From CAZFAP01 sp964516325 (GTDB lineage: Bacteria; Auribacterota; JABMQX01), in the NCBI GenBank assembly GCA_964516325.1, contig CAZFAP010000023.1:1-37860 (forward strand): a DNA stretch of 37,860 nt. The letters are read 5' to 3'. Shown here piece after piece: positions 1 through 7,546 of the stretch. Each line of letters starts with the position of its first letter. The stretch's first letter is position 1. The position numbers and the translations under genes are program-made. The notes beneath the pieces were generated by a model. It was given only the letters and a program-made list of their open reading frames with translations, had not been told where the DNA came from and did no database searches.

Positions 1-2
1 CT

Positions 3-986
3 ATCAGGGGCAACCATGCCGAGCGCGAAGGGGGCGGCCTCGCCAACTGCAACGGCCTCATCGAGAACAACCTCATCGCCGACAACTGCGTCGGCCTCTG
101 GTGCCCGCCGCCCACGAGGCCCGGCACATCACTCAGCCGCAACCGTCAGCCCGACGAGATTTATTACGGAGCCGGCTTATACCGCTGCAACGGGACCATC
201 CGGAACAACATCATCGTCCGCAACAGGGCTACGGAATACGATTGGGGCGTTGGCTGGGCCATAGGCTGTGGCGGAGGCCTTGCCGAGTGCGGCGGGACCA
301 TCGAGGGCAACGTCATCTGGGGCAATGTGGCCGAGAACGGAGATGGAGGCGGGCTTTACGAGTGCAATGGGATCATCCGCAACAACACGGTCATCGGAAA
401 CCGGGCCCACAACGGCGGTGGCCTCGCCTACTGCTCGCGGACCATCCGCAACTCGGTCATATGGGGGAACACGGCATTGGAGGATCCGCAGTGGTACGGC
501 GGGACCACCCCGACCTATTCCTGTATCGAGGACTGGACCGGGGGAGGGGATCCCTGGGGGAATATCGGTGAGGAGCCGAGGTTTGTGGATGCGGAGAATG
601 GGGATTTCAGGTTGATGCCGGGTTCGTCGTGCATTGATGCGGGGTTCAACGACCCGGAGTTGCCGGAGACGGACATTGCCGGGATGCACAGGATAATGTT
701 CGGCGGAAAGAGCCTCACCGTGGACATGGGGGCATACGAGTTTTACATCAACGACCTGACCCCAGGCCCGAACCCCGAGCAAACGACCTTCACCTGGAGT
801 TCCCTTGCCGACAAGACCTATTCCATCTTCTACTCCGACGACCTCCTCACCTGGCATCTCGCCATCGAGGACTTCCTCTCTGCAGGCGACACAACGACCT
901 CCTGGACCGATGACGGCTCTTTGCCCCGCGCCCCTCCTCTCCTCGTCCCCCGCCGCTTTTACCGGACCGTGGAGAATGCGCCCTGA
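3..986 (+). CDS. Right-handed beta-helix exported protein, 5' end outside the window
   Basis: The frame is open from the first bases of the window, so the start codon and any signal peptide lie upstream. The visible 327 residues carry five rungs of the form G-x-G-L-x-x-C followed by I-x-N-N-x-(I/V)-x-x-N. They begin near nt 30, 168, 270, 345 and 414. This is the pattern of a parallel beta-helix, with a Cys at the same place in each rung. Next comes a segment of the type found at the end of such proteins (G-D-F-R-L-x-P-G-S-x-C-I-D-A-G, then D-x-G-A-Y-E), often annotated as a choice-of-anchor domain. The last ~65 residues (nt ~785-980) form a small beta module ending R-R-F-Y-R-T; related modules occur in two other proteins here. 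Expected to be secreted or surface-attached; substrate unknown. No terminator is obvious after the stop. Confidence 0.85.
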   Translation: MRGNHAEREGGGLANCNGLIENNLIADNCVGLWCPPPTRPGTSLSRNRQPDEIYYGAGLYRCNGTIRNNIIVRNRATEYDWGVGWAIGCGGGLAECGGTIEGNVIWGNVAENGDGGGLYECNGIIRNNTVIGNRAHNGGGLAYCSRTIRNSVIWGNTALEDPQWYGGTTPTYSCIEDWTGGGDPWGNIGEEPRFVDAENGDFRLMPGSSCIDAGFNDPELPETDIAGMHRIMFGGKSLTVDMGAYEFYINDLTPGPNPEQTTFTWSSLADKTYSIFYSDDLLTWHLAIEDFLSAGDTTTSWTDDGSLPRAPPLLVPRRFYRTVENAP

Positions 987-1021
987 AAATCACCGCCGCG
1001 CGGACAGCGGAGCCGGACCCA

Positions 1022-1107
1022 AAAGGTCTCTCGCCAAGCCGCCAAGCAGGCAAAGCAGGACCGCGAATGAACTCTTGTCTCGCCACGGGCGAGGTTGGCG
1101 AGAGAAC
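1022..1107. repeat. Dispersed 'GCCAAG' intergenic repeat, copy 1
   Basis: The segment has the pattern CTCTCGCCAAGCCGCCAAGC, then spacer, then a GGTTGGCGAGAGA arm that partly complements it. A related, cleaner palindromic copy lies at 37681-37756 and a single arm at 14921-14951. It is noncoding and probably a decayed palindromic repeat. Confidence 0.5.
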
Positions 1108-1177
1108 ACGGAATCCAACTTCTGGCCTGAAGACAGAGCCATAACCCACTGGAATACAAGGGCTTAGTGTAAAAGAA

Positions 1178-1230
1178 CAGGGGCCCCCATTTTCATGGTC
1201 TCCGGGTGAACCAAGTTCATGACGGACTGC
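1178..1230 (+). repeat. Dispersed repeat with GTGAAC-xxx-GTTCA hairpin, copy 1
   Basis: The core reads TTTTCATGGTCTCCGGGTGA followed by ACCAAGTTCATG. It contains a small GTGAAC/GTTCAT hairpin. The same core is found at 1440-1487, partly at 1256-1284, and in reverse orientation at 37628-37676, 36 kb away. Confidence 0.6.
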
Positions 1231-1312
1231 CCTGAAGATTAGCGACACGGTTTCCGCATTCTCATGGTCTCCGGCTGAAGGAACGCCGTGGCAGAATGCG
1301 GCCTGGAGAGAG

Positions 1313-1372
1313 CTTGGACAGGATTACATGATAAACGGGATAAGATAGTATCATCCGGTCAATCCTGCGATC
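1313..1372. repeat. Dispersed ACAGGAT/ATCCTGT palindromic repeat
   Basis: The left arm GGACAGGATTACATGATAAA and the right arm ATCCGGTCAATCCTGCGATC are rough inverted repeats. The same words recur at 7256-7272, 13092-13125, 13461-13490, and inside the two long repeat copies at 29338-29448 and 35588-35688. Confidence 0.55.
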
Positions 1373-1439
1373 ACGTCCAGAAAAGGATGTTCTGGGCGCT
1401 GTCTCGGTTGTTTGCCTTGAAAAGGAGCCCTACGCGCCC

Positions 1440-1487
1440 GGCGTTTTCATCGTCTTCGGGGGAACGAAGTTCGTGAGGGCCTGCGGG
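1440..1487 (+). repeat. Dispersed repeat with GGAAC-GAA-GTTC hairpin, copy 3
   Basis: It shares TTTTCATCGTC then TCGGGGGAACGAAGTTCGTG with the copies at 1178-1230 and 37628-37676. A partial copy lies at 1256-1284. Confidence 0.55.
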
Positions 1488-1583
1488 TTGCAGTGTGGAC
1501 ATGTCGAAAAGCGCGAGACCGGGCGAGAATTGGCGGAACTTCCCCGGGCGAGCTGGGTCTAACCCATCATAAGACGAACCGTC

Positions 1584-1849
1584 ATGAAGAAGAGCACGCG
1601 TTTCATTGTGGTTGTTCTGACTGCGTCAACGTCGCGTATCCTTTCGGGGCGCGACACCGCTGAGGCGCCCGGAGAGGAAGTGGCATGGGCGAGCAGAGAC
1701 CTCGCTTCGCCGCCCGGCTCTACACAATGATCTGGCAAAACCCCAACCTGGACAAATCTGTGCCGACCATTGACTGCATTTCTGACGGCACTGAGTGTGC
1801 ACGTTTTGCAGCAGCTATGACAGTCGAACATATGGAGAGGAAACCATGA
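1584..1849 (+). pseudogene. Remnant of an exported paralogue, internally deleted and frameshifted
   Basis: Starting at ATG 1584, the frame encodes a short signal-peptide-like N-terminus (M-K-K-S-T-R-F-I-V-V-V-L), then GRDTAEAPGEEVAW...SPP. This resembles WGDTPEVSGAEVAW...SPP inside the following protein. The frame then stops at TGA 1728. From ~1716 the homology continues in another frame as LYTMIWQNPNLDK...TIDC...GTECARF, matching LYAMAWENPSPDK...TIDC...GTECAPF of the next gene. Compared with the downstream gene, about four bases are missing at the junction. The second frame ends at TGA 1847-1849, overlapping the next ATG (1846) as ATGA. I read this as a paralogue that lost its middle by deletion and then shifted frame. 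It is too short to look like a gene, so it is easily missed. Confidence 0.7.
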
Positions 1850-3735
1850 GCAGAGCAGTCTGCCTGGCAATTGCGTTGCTGGCTGCCGCGTGGTGTGTGC
1901 CCGCATTCCCGCTCGCGGGCGGTCATCCTGCGGGGCTTCCCGTAGGTCAGAATCCCGACTGGCCCAAAGGACTGGCTGACCTCCTGAACAGCCCGGGCCG
2001 GGTGCACGGTTACTTCGTCAACGCCAACGATTTCTTTTTCTATCGCGGCGACACGGAGGAGTTCAACGAATTCCTCGAGCAGTACGCCAGACTGGAGAAA
2101 ACGCCCCTGACGCTCGTCCTGCAGCCCGGCCCCGGCAAGATAGACTTCATTACACCCGACGACAAGGAGATTACGTTTGACTGGGAGGCTGACCTGTACT
2201 GCCGTGGATGGGCGCGCGAAGCCCCGCCCGACCCAACTGGAAAGGCGGGGAAGTATGTGGTCACGCTAAAAGTGTATCCAGCGGGAGGGGTTGAGCTGAA
2301 CAAGATCAAGGCGCCCCTGAACGTCAAGCTAAGATCGGGCACGGAAAACGAGGAATTCGCAAAGTTCATCGCGGCACAGGAGGAAAAACGCAAACAGCCG
2401 AAAGAGGGGGAGGGCAAGGCAAAACCGCTCCCCGCTACCGAAGCCGAACAAGGAACGGTTCGCTTTATTGACCTCGACCCGTACGTTACCGCGCCCCTGG
2501 AGGCGTTTCACGGGGGAGATGTAGGCAGCGACCTTCCGCTGGAGCCAGGCAAACAGCGCATCGGCGGCTTTGACTTCCGCATCGGCAAAGGGGTCATTCA
2601 ACTCGGCGGTTCCAACCTCCCGAAGATGCCGCGAGAGGTCAAAGGCATCAAGGTTGGGTTGAAGTTCAAGCGGCTGTGGATTCTTCATAGTTGTAGCGGG
2701 AGCATCTCCGAAGGAACGCGGATTGGAAGTTACATTATCCATTACGACGGCGGGACCACGGTCGAGATACCCGTCGAGTATGGGGTTCACGTGAAGGACT
2801 GGTGGGCGGACTGGGGTGACACGCCGGAAGTGTCCGGAGCAGAGGTGGCGTGGACCAGCGGAAATGCGGTGTCGCCGCCCGTCCGTCTCTATGCTATGGC
2901 ATGGGAGAATCCGTCGCCCGACAAGGCGGTCGTAACGATAGACTGCACGTCCACCGGCACGGAGTGCGCGCCCTTCATCCTGGCTATGAGAGCCGAAGAC
3001 GTGAACCCATCCCCCGGCACAGCTCCTGCTGAAACCGCCGACCCCACGAAGAGCACGTCGGCGAGACCGCTCTATGCGAGAATTGCTCTGAATGAGACCG
3101 GGGCAAAAGCGCTGTCGGTCGTCTTCGAGGAGTCAAGGGGAATCGGGAAGGGGTACGACCTGGTCTATGCCGATGTCAATTTCAATGGCAAGTTTGAGGA
3201 AACTGAGAAGCTCGAAGCCAGGACGTTGGAGCCGGAAGGAGAGATCATCTCGAGTTCTTTCCCGTCCATCAACGCGAATGTGGCTTACAACGACAAGGCG
3301 GAGAATTTAGGCCAGTGGCAAATCGCCTTCGGCTATCACACGGCGAGGAGCGAGGAGCGCACCGACAGCAGTTTCCGGGAGTCCGGAATAACACCGGTCC
3401 CGATGGCGAGGTTCCACGTCAGGGCAAATCTGACATTGACCGACGCTTCCGCCCAGTGGCGCTACTTCATGAGTGGAGATATCAAGTCCGCCGAAAGCCC
3501 GGAGACGGCGGCGACCTGGGGCGCCCACCGCGGCCTGAAGTTTCAGGTGGAAACGAGGCCGGATGGGCGAAACAAGGGAAAATTGGGAATTGGACTGAAA
3601 CTGGACGCGGGAGAAAACAAGCTGGCGTGCCAGAAAGGAGGATTACCCGCCAAGGCGCACGTCGAAATCAAAAAGCCGGATGGCACGGTCGTCCATACAG
3701 GCGATGAAATGCTCGACAAATTCGTCTTTGGGTGA
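1846..3735 (+). CDS. Exported multidomain protein, interrupted by in-frame TGA
   Basis: Start chosen at ATG 1846 because GGAGAGG lies just upstream (1834-1840) and the first ~24 residues form a signal peptide (ending P-A-F-P-L-A-G-G). Residues ~35-190 form an N-terminal domain that is repeated as the whole of the next gene (shared FxxGDxExFNExLEQYAxL, then PLNVxxxSG). Residues ~200-390 resemble a jelly-roll module I recall from Planctomycetes and Verrucomicrobia (IGSYIIHY-DGG, VKDWW, VAW, LYxxxWENP, TIDC). The C-terminal ~200 residues are unrecognised. The frame stops at TGA 3733-3735 after 629 aa. Without that stop it would run in the same frame to TGA 3871-3873 (675 residues) and overlap the next start as ATGA. 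The true gene probably spans 1846-3873. Role unknown; expected periplasmic or extracellular. Confidence 0.75.
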   Translation: MSRAVCLAIALLAAAWCVPAFPLAGGHPAGLPVGQNPDWPKGLADLLNSPGRVHGYFVNANDFFFYRGDTEEFNEFLEQYARLEKTPLTLVLQPGPGKIDFITPDDKEITFDWEADLYCRGWAREAPPDPTGKAGKYVVTLKVYPAGGVELNKIKAPLNVKLRSGTENEEFAKFIAAQEEKRKQPKEGEGKAKPLPATEAEQGTVRFIDLDPYVTAPLEAFHGGDVGSDLPLEPGKQRIGGFDFRIGKGVIQLGGSNLPKMPREVKGIKVGLKFKRLWILHSCSGSISEGTRIGSYIIHYDGGTTVEIPVEYGVHVKDWWADWGDTPEVSGAEVAWTSGNAVSPPVRLYAMAWENPSPDKAVVTIDCTSTGTECAPFILAMRAEDVNPSPGTAPAETADPTKSTSARPLYARIALNETGAKALSVVFEESRGIGKGYDLVYADVNFNGKFEETEKLEARTLEPEGEIISSSFPSINANVAYNDKAENLGQWQIAFGYHTARSEERTDSSFRESGITPVPMARFHVRANLTLTDASAQWRYFMSGDIKSAESPETAATWGAHRGLKFQVETRPDGRNKGKLGIGLKLDAGENKLACQKGGLPAKAHVEIKKPDGTVVHTGDEMLDKFVFG

Positions 3736-3767
3736 GGGGGATACTGCGGGTATTCCGTCGGAATACC
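3733..3767 (+). promoter_or_regulatory. In-frame TGA followed by perfect hairpin: candidate recoding site or nonsense mutation
   Basis: TGA (codon 630 of the upstream gene) is followed after 13 nt by GGTATTCCGTCGGAATACC (3749-3767), an 8-bp perfect stem with a 3-nt GTC loop. The frame continues G-G-Y-C-G-Y-S-V-G-I-P-K-G-D-Y, a typical end-of-domain sequence, to the stop at 3871. Bacterial selenocysteine insertion elements are hairpins just 3' of the UGA, with a small loop containing GU, so geometry is compatible. TGG or CGA mutating to TGA, or a read error, would give the same picture. No T-run follows the hairpin, so it is not a classical terminator. Confidence 0.4.
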
Positions 3768-3869
3768 GAAAGGCGATTACATCGTGGAAGCGACGTTCGA
3801 TACGGGTCCCCTCGCGGGCTTGCTGAAGAGTTTGACGCAGGTAACCTTCGATCCAGAGAAGGTGTCACC

Positions 3870-4481
3870 ATGAAGAAAGCGATTGTCCCATTCGTGGTCG
3901 CTTTAGTTACGCTGCTGTGGCCGTCTCTCGCGTTCTCGCTCATGATGGAGCGGGAACTGCGAAGCGATGAAATTGGGAACTGGCCGGACTGGCCTCCCGT
4001 GTTAAGAGAGCTGGTCTGCCGCCAGGGCATCGTTTATGGCACGCACTCGGATGCCCCCACCTTCGGCGAAGGAATGGAATGGATGACGATATTCTTCCAG
4101 GGCGACCATGAAGCGTTCAACGAAATGCTGGAGCAATACGCGGAGCTCAGCGATTCCTTGAAGCCGCCTGGTCCGTCAAAAGAGGCGGCGTTGACGTTGA
4201 TCATCCACCCAGGGCGAGGCAACACCGCGTCCGCCGGAGGGTCGCTCGTCAGGGGAAAGGACATTGCGTTCGATTGGATGGTCCGGGTGACGAGAAATGG
4301 CACGCGACTTCCAAAAGAGAAACAGCAGTACGGCGCCGTTGTGGAGGTCTGGGTTGGCGGAGAGGTTGACCTTGCCAAGATGAAAGTGCCTCTGAACGTC
4401 GAGGTGAAGTCGGGCCGCGAAATCGAGAAGTTCGTCGCCAGGCACGAGGAAAACCGGAAGGAGCTGAAGGCGCCTGAGTGA
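3870..4481 (+). CDS. Exported single-domain paralogue of the upstream protein's N-terminus
   Basis: Start at ATG 3870, with GAGAAGG upstream at 3857-3863 and a clear signal peptide (M-K-K-A-I-V-P-F-V-V-A-L-V-T-L-L-W-P, cleaved near A-F-S). The mature ~180 residues align along their whole length with residues ~35-190 of the preceding protein: WPDWPPVLRELV, FFQGDHEAFNEMLEQYAEL, LTLIIHPGRG, FDWMVRVTR, then DLAKMKVPLNVEVKSGREIE and a charged tail. At 203 aa it is a stand-alone copy of that domain. The start overlaps the end of the extended upstream frame (ATGA), which indicates translational coupling and supports the two genes having been one unit. I do not know the biochemical function; similar domains are, from memory, common in exported Planctomycetes/Verrucomicrobia proteins. 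Confidence 0.8.
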   Translation: MKKAIVPFVVALVTLLWPSLAFSLMMERELRSDEIGNWPDWPPVLRELVCRQGIVYGTHSDAPTFGEGMEWMTIFFQGDHEAFNEMLEQYAELSDSLKPPGPSKEAALTLIIHPGRGNTASAGGSLVRGKDIAFDWMVRVTRNGTRLPKEKQQYGAVVEVWVGGEVDLAKMKVPLNVEVKSGREIEKFVARHEENRKELKAPE

Positions 4482-4556
4482 GGCGACGGCATGGACAAGG
4501 ACACACATGACCGGAAAATGCCCACATGGAAGACTGACCCACACCGGAGGCTATCA

Positions 4557-7040
4557 ATGAGAGCCATCGTGAAGACAGTGCCCATAGTGATGCCGCTCTG
4601 GAGCTTGATTTGTTCGTTCGCCATTCCACCAGGAGCCGAATCCCCGGCGAGCTATACAAAGCAGTACGCGATTGAAGGGTTCGAGCTTGAGGCGGGGTTC
4701 ACTCCCGACAAAGCGGAGTGCATCCTCGGCGAGCCGATTTTTATCACATTCTCGGTCAAGAATCTGTCGCAGAAGGCGCATGGCTTTTTCGTCGGGGGCG
4801 ACAACCGCGGGTCTGTCCGACACAATCGGTTTCACGTAACGGCGGTCGGCGCCGACGGTGAGCCGGTAAAAGACCCCTACTCGTATGACAATTTCGGCGG
4901 GCAGGCGCGAGATGTGATTCTTCAACCGGCGGAAAACTATGCGGAAAGGCTTTACCTGGGGTTCTGGTGCGCATTCGAGAAGCCGGGCGAATATGACGTA
5001 ACGTGCAAGCGCGACCTGACTTCCGATGGCGGCGGCAAATATCCGTCCGTCCCGGTCATCGCCACGTTCAAGCTGAAAATTCACCCTTTCGACCGAGAGA
5101 AGATGCGCGGCGTGATCGCCGATCTGGGCAAGAAACTGCGGGAGGGAGACCAGCAGGCGGTTTATGAGGCGACCCTCGGTCTGGCGCCCATCAACGACGA
5201 GGAGGTGATTCCTCATCTCGCGGTGTCCCTGACACAAGGGGACTTTCAGAACAAGTTGCCGGCTGTGAAGGCGATTTCGCGGTTTTCCACGGGTCCTGCC
5301 GCAGAGGCGCTCACCGGAGCACTGAAGGACCCGGACGATGCCATCAGCCGCGCCGCCGGCGAAGCCCTCCGAAAGAACGGCATGACGGACCGAGCGGTTG
5401 ACGCTTTGCTAAAAGAGCTTGGAGACCCGGAGTCATCGGTCAGGGCATGGGCAGCTCGGGCGTTAGGCTATACGGGGGCTGAGCGTGCGCTCGACCCCTT
5501 GATTAAGGCGATGGAGGACGCCACCCCCGCAGTCCGATATGCAGTCGCCGAAGCAGCGGGCATCCTCGGTCATAAGCGAGCGATCCAGCTCTTGAAGAAC
5601 CGCCTCGACGGCCTCGATATGGGGATGCGGGTGGCAGCCGCGAAGGGTCTCATGGCGTTGGGGGAGCCGGTGCCCGTCGAATCGCTCGTCCCGGTCATCA
5701 AGAACACGACCGATATGAACGACCAGAACTTTCACGAGAGCATACGGCTGATACGGCTGGAAGGCGGGGAGCGTGCGGCGCCTGCGTTGATTAGCTGCCT
5801 GAAGTTCGACGACCCGTCGCTGAGAAATTCCTACAACTTTTTCCTGATGCAAGGTATTGAGGCATCTCCCGGGGGGCCGAAGTGCTTCTCGATCTACCAT
5901 CATGACCCGAATGTTGACGGCACGCCTGAGCAGATCGAGGAAAATCGGCGGATATTTGCAGCCTTGAAGGCATGGCTGGCGGAGTTCGAACAGAAAGAAA
6001 AAGAAGCATCGTCCCTGCGTGAGACAGGCGCCCCGTTGGACAGGAGCGATCGGACCGACACCGGGGCCGGTTCAGCGGCAGAGAAGGGGAACGAAGCCAG
6101 CGGCAAGACCGAAAGCTTCCAGCCCGAATGGCGGAAGAAATTCGGCGCGGTTTATCGGCTAAACGAGGGCGAGATCCTGAAGCACATTCCCGAACCCTTC
6201 ATGCCCGAGCGCTCTGACTTTTTCGACCAGCAGCGCAGACTCCATCCAGACCCTTTCGGAGGACCGGGCGAGGGGCCTCCTCGTGATCCAGACGGTAATA
6301 TATTTCTCTGGGACGGTCAGGAGGTAAAGGACTACGGCACCAATCCTGGAGCGCTTGAAGTTATGCTGCGCGCTTTGGGGGTTCGTCCTTACGAAATGCG
6401 CGGCCCGGACAACCTGCTGAAGTTTCCACTTCGAGGCGACTGGGTTCTCTACGAGAAGTCGCCTGTGGACAAGAGGCTGGAGGCATTTGCCCGAATTCTC
6501 AAAGAGAAGTTCGGCCATTCTGTCCGCTTCGAAAAACGCCGGCTGGAGGAGGAAGTGATCGTGGTCGCCGGGAAACTGAATATTCACCCGCTGAAGGCCG
6601 AGAGATGGGAAGAGCTTATGTCAGACGTTTATCACTTCTTGCCGGAGCCGGCGCGCAGGCCCGTCCATGTTTATGTTGACTCCCTGGAGACAGGAAGGTT
6701 TCGGGTCCTTTACGCAGACACCTATCTGAGCGGTCTTCTGGACGAGTTGGCTGGGAAACTAGGCCGCAAGGTGGTAGACGAAACCGAGCCTTCCGACATC
6801 CTTGTGGGTTGGTCTCTTCATGAGACCTTCAACAGAGACTACATCGAAAAGGAGCCTTCCAGACTCGACCGGCTACTCAAGAACCTATCGAGACAAACGT
6901 CGCTGCAATTCCGGAGGGAAAGGCGGCCGGTCGAGGTATGGTTCGTGCGAGAGCTACCGCAGTCCTCCAACACGGACGGCAGACCCGAGCAGATCGAAGA
7001 AAACCGAAAGGTCCTGGAGCCTGTGAAGGCGGCTCACTGA
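4557..7040 (+). CDS. Exported HEAT-repeat protein with N-terminal beta domain
   Basis: Start chosen at ATG 4557 because CCGGAGG lies six bases upstream (4544-4550) and a signal peptide begins there (M-R-A-I-V-K-T-V-P-I-V-M-P-L-W-S-L). The product is 827 aa. Residues ~40-175 look like a beta-sandwich domain (LGEPIFITFSVKN, then PGEYDVTCKRD). Residues ~205-400 contain HEAT/PBS-lyase-type helical repeats, for example PLIKAMEDATPAVRYAVAEA. A charged linker follows (~480-530). The last ~300 residues include RALGVRPYEMRGPD and a short alpha/beta unit near the end (LDRLLKNLSRQTSLQF). The latter faintly recalls domains in secreted Acidobacteria/Planctomycetes proteins; I cannot name it securely. The motif DG(T/R)PEQIEENR occurs twice, at nt ~5920-5950 and ~6978-7008, the second at the C-terminus. 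Lies 75 nt after the preceding gene, probably in one operon. Likely a protein-binding scaffold outside the cytoplasm. Confidence 0.8.
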   Translation: MRAIVKTVPIVMPLWSLICSFAIPPGAESPASYTKQYAIEGFELEAGFTPDKAECILGEPIFITFSVKNLSQKAHGFFVGGDNRGSVRHNRFHVTAVGADGEPVKDPYSYDNFGGQARDVILQPAENYAERLYLGFWCAFEKPGEYDVTCKRDLTSDGGGKYPSVPVIATFKLKIHPFDREKMRGVIADLGKKLREGDQQAVYEATLGLAPINDEEVIPHLAVSLTQGDFQNKLPAVKAISRFSTGPAAEALTGALKDPDDAISRAAGEALRKNGMTDRAVDALLKELGDPESSVRAWAARALGYTGAERALDPLIKAMEDATPAVRYAVAEAAGILGHKRAIQLLKNRLDGLDMGMRVAAAKGLMALGEPVPVESLVPVIKNTTDMNDQNFHESIRLIRLEGGERAAPALISCLKFDDPSLRNSYNFFLMQGIEASPGGPKCFSIYHHDPNVDGTPEQIEENRRIFAALKAWLAEFEQKEKEASSLRETGAPLDRSDRTDTGAGSAAEKGNEASGKTESFQPEWRKKFGAVYRLNEGEILKHIPEPFMPERSDFFDQQRRLHPDPFGGPGEGPPRDPDGNIFLWDGQEVKDYGTNPGALEVMLRALGVRPYEMRGPDNLLKFPLRGDWVLYEKSPVDKRLEAFARILKEKFGHSVRFEKRRLEEEVIVVAGKLNIHPLKAERWEELMSDVYHFLPEPARRPVHVYVDSLETGRFRVLYADTYLSGLLDELAGKLGRKVVDETEPSDILVGWSLHETFNRDYIEKEPSRLDRLLKNLSRQTSLQFRRERRPVEVWFVRELPQSSNTDGRPEQIEENRKVLEPVKAAH

Positions 7041-7460
7041 CTTGGAGCGAAACGCGACAAAGGACCCCACGCCATAGCCTGCTGGCATGTACCTCGCTCC
7101 CCGGTACCGCGAAGCGGTGTTGACCTGAACCGCTGATGGGCATAAGCCCTCCCGTCGTGGCGCTCCTCAACCGGCGCATTCCTGCCCGAGACCGTTCGCG
7201 GGAGGATGGAACCCGTGAGCACGCAAAGGTCCCCCCAGAACGAACAGCTTGGAGGGGATAAACAGGATAAACCGCCTCGAGGAATTGGGATCGTCCTTCC
7301 TATCGTCCAATCCCCTGTGAGAATCCGACACGGCCCCGCGGGGCACGCGGTCTCAGAGGGCTCGGCAAAGGCGGGGTGCCCAGGCGCACGCCCTCAGCGT
7401 GCTCTGCGCCCTCTGCGGTGAGTCCTCCCTTCAGAGTGAGCCATTACCCCGTGATCCCTC
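7041..7460. other. Intergenic stretch with degenerate repeats, no gene seen
   Basis: Contains an ACAGGATAAAC fragment (7256-7272), a CCCCGCGGGG palindrome near 7335 and a CTCTGCGGTGAGTCC-type repeat (7401-7450). No reading frame with protein-like character is seen on either strand. Confidence 0.5.
7401..7450 (+). repeat. CTCTGCGGTGAGTCC intergenic repeat, copy 1
   Basis: Reads CTCTGCGGTGAGTCC, a short variable part, then AGTGAGCCATTAC. The same order occurs at 8465-8512 and 13205-13264, always on the same strand. A palindromic version is at 9046-9136. Confidence 0.6.
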
Positions 7461-7489
7461 TTCGCCTTTTCACCTTGGCACACTATAAT
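7461..7489 (+). promoter_or_regulatory. Candidate sigma70-type promoter for truA
   Basis: A perfect -10 hexamer TATAAT lies at 7484-7489, 57 nt before the truA start. At 17-nt spacing the -35 position holds only TTCGCC (three of six consensus bases). The same TTCGC plus 17 nt plus TATAAT arrangement occurs at 16644-16672. Confidence 0.45.
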
Positions 7490-7546
7490 TCATCCTCAGG
7501 CGGACCACGGTGGGCAATTCCTCAATTTGGCCCAAGTTAAGCGATT

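Larger units (their letters stand above)
987..1583. other. Intergenic stretch filled with degenerate repeats
   Basis: I see no convincing gene here. The stretch contains a GCCAAG-type repeat (1022-1107), two clear copies and one partial copy of a CATxGTCTCCGGGTGAAC-type repeat (1178-1230, 1256-1284, 1440-1487), and one copy of an ACAGGAT/ATCCTGT-type palindromic repeat (1313-1372). The short open frames that cross it have no recognisable protein signal. Confidence 0.6.

Noticed and set aside
101..857. Long open frames on both strands across the beta-helix gene
   Set aside because: They are shadows of the repetitive, GC-rich coding frame; their Arg/Pro/Gly-rich products show no family features.
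1288..1476. 62-codon frame as a small gene
   Set aside because: It spans two dispersed repeats, has no ribosome site and no protein-like pattern.
3749..3767. Intrinsic terminator between the 1846 and 3870 genes
   Set aside because: No T-run follows the hairpin, and the next gene's start overlaps the extended frame, so termination here is unlikely.
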